NCBI GenBank assembly: GCA_030147635.1
Contig: JASBUZ010000050.1
Location: 1 to 53,819 of the forward strand
DNA: 53,819 nucleotides
Direction of reading: 5' to 3'
DNA from: Gammaproteobacteria bacterium
Lineage (GTDB): Bacteria > Pseudomonadota > Gammaproteobacteria > Legionellales > Legionellaceae
Shown here: piece by piece, positions 8,742 through 15,301 of the stretch
How the letters are laid out: each line of letters opens with the position of its first letter
How positions within the stretch are numbered: position 1 is the stretch's first letter
Made by a program: the position numbers and the translations under genes
Notes under the pieces: generated by a model
The model's database searches: none
What the model was told of the DNA's origin: nothing
The model's input: only the letters and a program-made list of their open reading frames with translations

Positions 8742-9488
8742 CTACTCATCAATACGCGCACGGATACGATGAGTTGCCTGACTATGAATTTGAGACACCC
8801 GTGACTCTGTCACCTCCAGGAGATCTCCAATCTCTTTTAGATTAAGTTCATGCTCATAATAAAGCGATAAAACTAGACGTTCTTTCTCGGGTAAGCCTTC
8901 AATAATATGAGCAAGCCGGTCTTTAAATTCATCTTTCAACACGCTCGCATGCGGCTCCGGCATTTGGGCAGCACCATCCGACTTTAAACTATCGTCGGTC
9001 ACGCCTAAATCATCAAACCCATACAAATGAGCACCATTCGCATCATGTAGCATATGATAATATTCTTCGACACTGACACCCAATTCTTTGGCAATTTCCA
9101 CATCTTTGGCATCTCGGCCATTTGCATTTTCTACCGCTCGCACAGCTTTCGCAATCAGACGTGCATTTCGATACACTGAGCGAGGCACCCAGTCGTTTCG
9201 ACGCACTTCATCCAGCATATGACCACGAACACGAATCCCCGCGTACGTTTCAAAAGAGGCCCCTTTGCTCTCATCATAGTTAGTTGCCGCTTCAAGCAGC
9301 CCAACCATACCCGCTTGCATTAAATCTTCCAGCTGAATTGAGCGAGGCAAACGGCCAAGCAAATGATAAGCAATGCGTTTAATCAGCATCGTATGGTTTT
9401 TGACTAACGCTTCTTTAGCTTGCTCATCAAGCCGTTTAGTTGCAGTTTTCCCATCCGAAATAGGCTCTTTTAAACTGTCTGTATCCAT
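8742..9488 (-). CDS. fliA: RNA polymerase sigma-28 factor
   Basis: A 248-residue sigma-70-family factor of the FliA/WhiG type. Region 2 (LPRSIQLEDLMQAGMVGLLEAATNYD and FETYAGIRVRGHMLDEVRRNDWVPRSV), region 3 and the region 4 helix-turn-helix (LKEIGDLLEVTESRVSQIHSQA) are intact. It normally transcribes late flagellar and chemotaxis genes. No flagellar gene lies in this window; the gene sits alone upstream of prfB-lysS. It may serve flagella encoded elsewhere or, in a non-motile host-adapted lineage, other stage-specific genes. Confidence 0.92.
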   Translation of the reverse strand: MDTDSLKEPISDGKTATKRLDEQAKEALVKNHTMLIKRIAYHLLGRLPRSIQLEDLMQAGMVGLLEAATNYDESKGASFETYAGIRVRGHMLDEVRRNDWVPRSVYRNARLIAKAVRAVENANGRDAKDVEIAKELGVSVEEYYHMLHDANGAHLYGFDDLGVTDDSLKSDGAAQMPEPHASVLKDEFKDRLAHIIEGLPEKERLVLSLYYEHELNLKEIGDLLEVTESRVSQIHSQATHRIRARIDE

Positions 9489-9605
9489 ATAGGCGCGGCT
9501 CTCCCTTTTAGCGCGTTCTAAAAAATAGTATCAGCTATTCTGAGAATCCCCGCAACTCTAAACTGGTCTACACTAAAAGAAATCCTATTTTTGATAAAGC
9601 ATGCT

Positions 9606-11072
9606 ATGGCACGTACTAAAAAGAAAAAAACAAAAGGGCAATTAACTGGCGGAATGACAGGCAGTCGCGCAGTCAAAGTAGATGGACAAACTTACCAAGA
9701 AAAAGCATCCTTACATGGCAAGCTGAATACACGAAGTCTCAAGGCAGGTTTTAGTGACCGAGAAAACCTAGGTGAAGCACTTGCTGCTCCCTACGTGAAA
9801 GCTTATCTCGGTGAAGGATATGCACCAGATGTCGAAACTTCTTACGATCCAGAGCACAAGAAAGTTGAAATACTCTCAAAATACCTTGAGCATGCCTCGC
9901 TGACTATGGATAAGTTCTACACAGAGCATATCAACCCATCCCTTGGCAAAAAAAAGCACGTACAGATTGTTTTGACCTCCGAGGCAGATGAAAATCCACC
10001 TGCCGGCGAGTGGCAAATGCATCCCGACGATCCTCTAGCAAAAAGCCTCGCCCGTACACTAGCTGTCGCGGCTATCATTGGAGATGCCGATGTTAACCCG
10101 GGCAATCGTATGGTCATTGATAAACCAGGAGAACCTTTAGAAATAGCCAGTATTGACTTTGGCCATGCATTCAATGATTTAATTCATGCGCCAGCTGTGG
10201 TTGGTGGTCGTATCCGAACACGAATGAACCCAGTGTTTGATTTCTTCAATCGAACCAGTGTTGCTGATGCACGCCCTGGCGGCTCAATCTCAAAGTTTTG
10301 GCGTGACTATCGGGGCTTTTTACCCTCGGAATTACTTGGAAATGCTTTAATTGAGGTGGGTGAAAATATTCAAGCTCAAACCGCAGGCCTCGAAGCCGCT
10401 AAACAAGAGTTTACCGAGCTCTTCGAGTTACTCAACCAGCATGATGACGACGAGAGCAAAGCTTATGTACTGAAGTCCTTTAATCAAATTCACCATGCCA
10501 TCACAGGTGAGTTTTTCCCATCAGACAGTACCGATAAGCAAAAAGTAGTTCTACTTTTCGAAACCATTGAGCGATTCATTCAAAAAAATGTTGAAAACGC
10601 AGTACAAGCAGGTCATATGATGCGTATTCAAGCAGAACTAGATGCGGCACTCAACAAAGAAGTAGACGACTTAGAAGCGCTTACTGACAATTATCGCGCG
10701 CAATTAAAGCAGCATAGTTTAATGGATGAATACGACGTGATGCAATGTCCTTGGTTTAGAAGATCACTCACAGAAAAACCCTTTAAAGGCTCATTAGAAA
10801 ACTATATTGCCTACAAGAACTCGCAGTACCTAAACAAAATAAAAGAGCAAGCTAATATACCTAAACTGTTGCAAAGCCTCAGAATACAAATCCAAAAACT
10901 CATGGAATATATTACCGCCTACTTCAAGCCAGAGCTCGAGCTCGAAAAAGACACGGGTATTGAAATGCAAACCGTAGATGGGCCAGCGCTCTTAAAAGAG
11001 CTCAGAGCCGACCTACATGAGGTAGAAAGAAAACTACCGCCACCTGATAGCGATGATGCCACTCTAGTCTAA
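9606..11072 (+). CDS. PI3/PI4-kinase-like protein, putative Dot/Icm effector
   Basis: A 488-residue protein; ATG 9606 is preferred to an in-frame TTG at 9591, though neither has a good ribosome binding site. The N terminus is very basic (MARTKKKKTKGQ). The following region has the layout of a lipid/protein-kinase fold: a glycine-rich loop with a candidate ATP lysine (Lys33 in TYQEKASLHGK), a helix at 51-63 (DRENLGEALAAPY), a catalytic loop GDADVNPGNRM (159-169) and a metal-binding IDFGHAF (183-189). The last two resemble the GDRHxxN and IDFG motifs of phosphatidylinositol kinases. The C-terminal half is helical and ends in an acidic stretch, as in many Dot/Icm substrates. Kinase assignment is by motif only. 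A decayed copy of its 3' end lies at 14158-14388. Confidence 0.6.
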   Translation: MARTKKKKTKGQLTGGMTGSRAVKVDGQTYQEKASLHGKLNTRSLKAGFSDRENLGEALAAPYVKAYLGEGYAPDVETSYDPEHKKVEILSKYLEHASLTMDKFYTEHINPSLGKKKHVQIVLTSEADENPPAGEWQMHPDDPLAKSLARTLAVAAIIGDADVNPGNRMVIDKPGEPLEIASIDFGHAFNDLIHAPAVVGGRIRTRMNPVFDFFNRTSVADARPGGSISKFWRDYRGFLPSELLGNALIEVGENIQAQTAGLEAAKQEFTELFELLNQHDDDESKAYVLKSFNQIHHAITGEFFPSDSTDKQKVVLLFETIERFIQKNVENAVQAGHMMRIQAELDAALNKEVDDLEALTDNYRAQLKQHSLMDEYDVMQCPWFRRSLTEKPFKGSLENYIAYKNSQYLNKIKEQANIPKLLQSLRIQIQKLMEYITAYFKPELELEKDTGIEMQTVDGPALLKELRADLHEVERKLPPPDSDDATLV

Positions 11073-11129
11073 AGATCGCATCGGAGTTATACGCTCCTCG
11101 CAAGACACTGCAAAGAGGTAACACGTATC

Positions 11130-11177
11130 AAATTTCATTGCCTTAATCAGGCTTCATAATGAGCCAAAATGAAATTG
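11130..11177. repeat. nested inverted repeat downstream of kinase-like gene
   Basis: Outer arms AATTTCATT (11131-11139) and AATGAAATT (11168-11176) enclose a smaller GGCT/AGCC hairpin. It lies about 60 bases after the kinase-like stop, in the 272-base gap before the next gene. It has no T-run; it could be a weak transcription end or an RNA structure. Apart from this and the promoter at 11279-11307, I see nothing else in the gap. Confidence 0.35.
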
Positions 11178-11278
11178 CATAGTTCATTCAAAAAAATAGA
11201 GGATCCATGGAGTTTGCTAGGACCTTATATGGACTCGACCATATTGTCAAAGGCTAATGAATAATTTTTAGCTCTGAA

Positions 11279-11307
11279 TTGGCATATAATAATAATTCTT
11301 GTATGAT
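11279..11307 (+). promoter_or_regulatory. sigma-70-type promoter for barrel/exoprotein pair
   Basis: TTGGCA (11279-11284), 17 bases, then TATGAT (11302-11307), close to consensus with ideal spacing. It is placed about 38 bases before the ATG at 11345. It probably drives the outer-membrane barrel gene and the Asp-box gene behind it. Confidence 0.6.
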
Positions 11308-11344
11308 TTTCGAAACAGGGAAAGTTAGAGTTTAAATAAAGGGT

Positions 11345-12085
11345 ATGAACATCAAACTTCAGGCTTTATTTATCGTTGCGCTGTTTTCCTCATGGACTTC
11401 AGCCGAAACAGTAAGTGATTTATCAACATCACATTGGTTTCTAACAGCAAACTTAGGTCCCGCTTGGACTACTTCGGGGGAAACCCAGATTCTTTTTGTT
11501 CAACCCAGTATTAAGAAAGCGTATATTGCAGATAAAAATACACGAACACTTATTGATGGAGAGTTTTTTTTAGGCTATCAATCTGGAATAGCAGCTGATT
11601 ATTTTGGCCAATTGGGTATTGCTTATGGTTTTACTAACCAAGTGAAATTTACAGGCAATATTTGGGAAGATGCAGACCCTGATTTTAACAACTATTATTA
11701 TCAATATGATGCGATGTATAGCCATATTACGGTGAAGGCAAAACTTTTCAAGCAATGGACCCCAACACTTGCCCCCTATCTTGGGGCAAGTGTTGGGGTC
11801 GGGTTTAACCGGGCTACACGTTTTCATATCACACCTATTATCCCAGAAGAAGTGCCGGCACCTCCTTTTACAGGGCGAACAATATACGATGCATTTGCTT
11901 ATACATTTGAAGCAGGCATTCAAAGAACAATAGATGCGCATTGGCTTGGGGGCGTGAACTATCATTTTGCCGACTGGGGCAAAACTGCTTTAGGTCCTGG
12001 TCTTGGCTATGTAACCAGCCAGGGCATACAGAATAAAAATTTTTATACCAATGGATTGCAATTTAATTTGACGTACGTCGCCTAA
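11345..12085 (+). CDS. outer-membrane beta-barrel protein
   Basis: A 246-residue protein with signal peptide MNIKLQALFIVALFSSWTSA. Alternating hydrophobic and aromatic strands follow (HWFLTANLGPAW, GQLGIAYGF, HITVKAKLF, APYLGASVGVGFNRA), ending GLQFNLTYVA, typical of eight-stranded OmpA/OprF-like barrels. No C-terminal peptidoglycan-binding domain is present, so it is a short barrel like the small Legionella outer-membrane proteins. AAAGGG sits unusually close to the ATG. The coding sequence contains a perfect 18-bp-arm inverted repeat at 11758-11800. The next gene starts 11 bases downstream, so the two form an operon. Confidence 0.78.
   Translation: MNIKLQALFIVALFSSWTSAETVSDLSTSHWFLTANLGPAWTTSGETQILFVQPSIKKAYIADKNTRTLIDGEFFLGYQSGIAADYFGQLGIAYGFTNQVKFTGNIWEDADPDFNNYYYQYDAMYSHITVKAKLFKQWTPTLAPYLGASVGVGFNRATRFHITPIIPEEVPAPPFTGRTIYDAFAYTFEAGIQRTIDAHWLGGVNYHFADWGKTALGPGLGYVTSQGIQNKNFYTNGLQFNLTYVA
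11758..11800. repeat. perfect 18-bp-arm inverted repeat inside coding region
   Basis: Arms GACCCCAACACTTGCCCC (11758-11775) and its exact complement (11783-11800) are separated by seven bases (CTATCTT). The repeat encodes TPTLAPYLGASVGV of the barrel protein. Such a strong hairpin inside a gene is unusual and would form in both DNA and mRNA. Confidence 0.95.
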
Positions 12086-12096
12086 GAGGATAGGGA

Positions 12097-14052
12097 ATGT
12101 TTAAAATCATCAGTACATTGGTAGCCTTATTATTCAGTCAGTCACTTTGGCCCTTACCCCAACTAGAAACAAAAACGCAACCCAAATTTAAGGTTGTGCC
12201 ATGTAAAAAAGGAGAGAATAGAGTTCAACTCAGGCAAACAGACATTACAGACATCTGTTATGTTGTAACTAATAGCACTAAAATTACTCGTTGTCTGAAT
12301 ATGGATAAAATTAATGCCATTGAGCAAATTGTAACAGGAAATTTGCCTTCTAGTGGCATAAGTTTACCCTATGAAAGATGTGCTACAACATTTTGTTTGC
12401 CACACAATGAAAGTTGCCTACTACACTTAAGGATATATGGAAATAAACTTCTTGCCCGAGGCATTCATGGTGGCCCTGTAGTTGGGTTAGCATATCCAGC
12501 TCCCCCCTCCACGGGCTTATTCAATGGAATACTCGGAGCAGATAGATACTTAGCATCGCAACCCAGTCCAGAAGATGCAGTCGATGCTACAATAACTACA
12601 GCTCCTGTTCCTATAATGACTGTAGGCAGCTATGCAGATAGTTCGGGCTCGCAACGTCCTTTACTCGCATTAAGTGCAGATTCAGGAAATACATGGAGCT
12701 ATCCTACTGACATTACTCAGCCAAGTACTACACCTACATTTTCTGATGGTGGAGTTTTAGTGAACGTCACTTGTAATGAAAGTACATGCATGGCTGTAGG
12801 CAGCTATATAGATGATTCAGATCCAGGCACAAGGCGTCCTCTGCTGGCATTAAGTACAGACTCAGGAAATACTTGGAGCTATCCTACTGACATTACTCAG
12901 CCAAGTACTACACCTACATTTTCTGGTAACGGCGCTTTAGCGAGTATCACTTGCAATAAAAGTACATGCATGGCTGTAGGCAGCTATGCAGATAGCTCAG
13001 GCAAACAACGTCCTCTACTGGCATTAAGTACAGATTCAGGAGGTACGTGGAGCTATCCTACTGACGTTACCGAGCCTAATACTGGATCTACATTTTCTGG
13101 TGATGGCGCCTTAGCGAGTATCACTTGCAATGAAAGTACATGTATGGCTGTAGGTACTTATAGCAGTTCGGGTACACAGCTCCCCCTGCTTGCATTAAGT
13201 ACAAATTCAGGGGGTACGTGGAGCTACCCTACGGACATTACCAATCCAAATGGTGCTCAACCTTCTATTTCACCTGCATTTACTCAGGGAGCTTTAGCAA
13301 GTGTCACTTGTAATGAAAGTATATGTATGGCTGTAGGTGGTTATACACCTACATCAGGTTTTCTAACTGCCCTACTCGCATTAAGTACAGATTCAGGAAA
13401 TACATGGAGTTATCCTACTGGCATTACCCAGCCAAATACTGCCAATCCACCTCTTCTTGTCGACCAAACTCCTATCGCCGCTGCTTTAACTAATATCATT
13501 TGCAATGAAGGTATATGTATGGCTATAGGTGCTTATAGTTCACCTACGCGCTATCCCCTGCTCGCATTAAGTACAGACTCAGGAAGCACATGGGGTTATC
13601 CTCCTAGTGGTAATAAGCCAGCATCTGCTCAACCTCCTATTTCACCTACATATTTTAGTATTGGGGGTTTAAAGAATATTATTCGCAATGGAAGTACGTA
13701 TATGACTGTAGGCTTTTATGGTACTAACAACAACGGCGTGCTTCAACAACTTCCTTTGCTCGGATTAAGTACAGATTCAGGAAATACATGGAGCTATCCT
13801 ACTGACATTACTCAGCCAAGTACTACACCTACATTTTCTGATAATGGAGTTTTGGTGAGTGTCACTTGTAATGAAAGCACATGCATGGCTGTAGGCAGCT
13901 ATACAGATGATTCAGATCCAGGCACAAAGCGTCCTTTGCTCGCATTAAGTACAGACTCAGGAAATACCTGGAGCTATCCTACTGACATTACTCAGCCAAG
14001 TACTACACCTACATTTTCTGGTAAGGGGGTTTTGACTGATATACTGCGATAA
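12097..14052 (+). CDS. secreted Asp-box (BNR/sialidase-like) repeat protein, 3' end possibly truncated
   Basis: A 651-residue protein with an export signal (MFKIISTLVALLFSQSLWP). From about residue 175 it carries eight repeats of roughly 50-70 residues. Each contains an Asp-box (SxDxGxTW, here STDSGNTWSYP), and most contain a two-cysteine element (TCNESTCMAVGSY) suited to a disulfide outside the cytoplasm. Asp-boxes occur in beta-propellers such as sialidases and in many surface proteins, and do not prove sialidase activity; no catalytic Arg triad was identified. The last repeat breaks off after GKGVLTDILR, before its cysteine half, and rearranged DNA follows, so the gene may have lost its 3' end. 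It is co-transcribed with the barrel gene. Confidence 0.72.
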   Translation: MFKIISTLVALLFSQSLWPLPQLETKTQPKFKVVPCKKGENRVQLRQTDITDICYVVTNSTKITRCLNMDKINAIEQIVTGNLPSSGISLPYERCATTFCLPHNESCLLHLRIYGNKLLARGIHGGPVVGLAYPAPPSTGLFNGILGADRYLASQPSPEDAVDATITTAPVPIMTVGSYADSSGSQRPLLALSADSGNTWSYPTDITQPSTTPTFSDGGVLVNVTCNESTCMAVGSYIDDSDPGTRRPLLALSTDSGNTWSYPTDITQPSTTPTFSGNGALASITCNKSTCMAVGSYADSSGKQRPLLALSTDSGGTWSYPTDVTEPNTGSTFSGDGALASITCNESTCMAVGTYSSSGTQLPLLALSTNSGGTWSYPTDITNPNGAQPSISPAFTQGALASVTCNESICMAVGGYTPTSGFLTALLALSTDSGNTWSYPTGITQPNTANPPLLVDQTPIAAALTNIICNEGICMAIGAYSSPTRYPLLALSTDSGSTWGYPPSGNKPASAQPPISPTYFSIGGLKNIIRNGSTYMTVGFYGTNNNGVLQQLPLLGLSTDSGNTWSYPTDITQPSTTPTFSDNGVLVSVTCNESTCMAVGSYTDDSDPGTKRPLLALSTDSGNTWSYPTDITQPSTTPTFSGKGVLTDILR

Positions 14053-14104
14053 TCCTACTATTCAGTTCGAGACATCCCCAAATTATAACTATTTAGTTTA
14101 ACAA

Positions 14105-14155
14105 CTGAATAACTTCATCCATTTTGGCAGGCAAATCTTCGGGCAATGCACCGCC
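14105..14155 (-). pseudogene. displaced copy of the alaS 3' end
   Basis: This 51-base stretch matches the true alaS 3' end (15305-15355) at 48 of 51 positions, exactly 1,200 bases apart and in the same orientation. Read on the minus strand it encodes GALPEDLPAKMDEVIQLLN and a TAA stop, versus GALPEDLPAKMEEVIQLLK in alaS. It is a remnant with no gene attached. Together with the real alaS end it brackets the Nudix gene like a pair of attachment sites. Confidence 0.85.
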
Positions 14156-14157
14156 TC

Positions 14158-14388
14158 CGAATACAAATTCAAAAGCTCATTGACTACATTACCGCCTACT
14201 TTAAGCCCGAGCCAGAAGGTGAGGAAGATATGGGAATCGAAATGCAGTCAGTCATTCAGGAAGAGCTCTTGGGAGGGCTCAAAGATGATCTACATGATGT
14301 AGAAGGACAGTTATCCACACCAGATACTGATGCCAACCCAGCACGAGCCTATTGCCTCATAAATAGATGTTACCCTATTGCCTCATAA
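14158..14388 (+). pseudogene. 3' remnant of a second kinase-like effector gene
   Basis: The reading frame (LRIQIQKLIDYITAYFKPE... through GIEMQSV and DLHDVEGQL) aligns with the last 60-odd residues of the kinase-like protein at 9606-11072 (LRIQIQKLMEYITAYFKPE..., GIEMQTV, DLHEVERKL). DNA similarity starts abruptly at GCCTC-GAATACAAAT, directly after the alaS fragment, so the rest of the gene was lost at that junction. The ATG at 14146 belongs to the alaS-derived part. The C-terminal end is extended into a 26-bp tandem repeat. It is probably non-functional. Confidence 0.75.
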
Positions 14389-14399
14389 ATAGATGTTAC
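14348..14399. repeat. 26-bp perfect tandem duplication
   Basis: Two identical 26-base units (14348-14373 and 14374-14399), beginning CCTATTGCCTC and ending GATGTTAC, lie head to tail across the end of the kinase remnant. This looks like a recent slippage or repair duplication beside the alaS-fragment junction. Confidence 0.95.
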
Positions 14400-14411
14400 C
14401 GAAGCCCTCTG

Positions 14412-14452
14412 TTGATCGCAACCGGACTTATGTGTATAATAATTACACATAA
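14412..14452 (+). promoter_or_regulatory. strong sigma-70 promoter overlapped by a palindrome
   Basis: TTGATC (14412-14417), a 17-base spacer, and a perfect TATAAT (14435-14440) lie 34 bases before the Nudix ATG. The -10 is embedded in an inverted repeat, TTATGTGTA (14428-14436) and TACACATAA (14444-14452), with a 7-base centre. This has the geometry of a repressor operator that would block polymerase. The regulator is unknown. Confidence 0.7.
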
Positions 14453-14473
14453 ATTATCTGTAAAAAGTCCCTT

Positions 14474-15301
14474 ATGCCACAGTATAGAAATCAAAATGGG
14501 GTATACCAAAACGCATCTCTCGCCCTCTCTTATCAAGATGCAGAAACCCTCGAGTTCTTCTTCCTGCTAGGACAACCCAAAGACACGACAAGAAGTCAAA
14601 AATTTATCTTTCCCGGTGGACAAGTAGATAAGGCAGATAAAACACCTCAAATGCACGAACAAGCGGCTTATCGTCTTGCCGCGGTACGGGAACTAGAGGA
14701 GGAAACTGGGATTGACCTAAGCACACTCAATATTCCCATTAACTTAGTGGGGACAGAGCACTCTGCTGCAAGTAATGGCTATCCTGCAAAAGATATACAC
14801 TTTTTCTCAGCACACCTCGGAAGACTGGATAGAGCAAGTGTTTCTACACTGAGTCAAGCATTACAAGCAAAAGATGATTTGAAGAACCTCAAATTCTTAT
14901 CACAAACTACAAGTGTTAAATATCCCAACAGTCGCTATATGCAGCGCATAGCGAAAAGAATTAAACAAACACCTCAGGAGGCACAGTATAAAGATATCGC
15001 GCCATGGCTACGTCAAATGAAGCAGACAAAGCAACCCTGTCACAATACAGCTTCTTCTGCCTCCCCAAGCCACACTTCTGCAAACCAAACTTCTGCATCA
15101 CTATATCTTGCTATGTTAGGCCCTATTCTGTTGATTGCAGCGGGAATTGGCATCTTATTGCTTGGGCTCGCCACCTCAAATCCGCTTGGACTAACCGGTG
15201 CAGCACCCTTGCTAGTGGGTTTGGGATTATTCAAAGCAAACACATGCAACACTAACCTACAAACTGAGCAAGCACAGCAATTGGCAGCTCCTCTATTTTA
15301 G
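14474..15301 (+). CDS. Nudix hydrolase with C-terminal membrane hairpin, possible effector
   Basis: A 275-residue protein. FIFPGGQVDKADKTP (44-58) and AAVRELEEETGI (69-80) form a Nudix box in the GG-x-D...AAxREUxEExG arrangement of CoA/NDP-X pyrophosphatases, which cleave nucleoside-diphosphate-linked substrates with Mg2+. A Ser/Thr-rich linker (190-208) leads to two hydrophobic segments (about 209-233 and 239-254), an unusual membrane hairpin for a Nudix enzyme, and a short tail. Paired C-terminal helices are common in Dot/Icm effectors that sit on host membranes; translocation is inferred. The stop overlaps the convergent alaS end by nine bases, and the gene lies between two copies of the alaS 3' end. 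Confidence 0.78.
   Translation: MPQYRNQNGVYQNASLALSYQDAETLEFFFLLGQPKDTTRSQKFIFPGGQVDKADKTPQMHEQAAYRLAAVRELEEETGIDLSTLNIPINLVGTEHSAASNGYPAKDIHFFSAHLGRLDRASVSTLSQALQAKDDLKNLKFLSQTTSVKYPNSRYMQRIAKRIKQTPQEAQYKDIAPWLRQMKQTKQPCHNTASSASPSHTSANQTSASLYLAMLGPILLIAAGIGILLLGLATSNPLGLTGAAPLLVGLGLFKANTCNTNLQTEQAQQLAAPLF

Noticed and set aside
12097-14052. true sialidase
   Set aside because: Asp-boxes alone do not make a sialidase; the catalytic arginines, Tyr/Glu pair and FRIP-type motif were not found.
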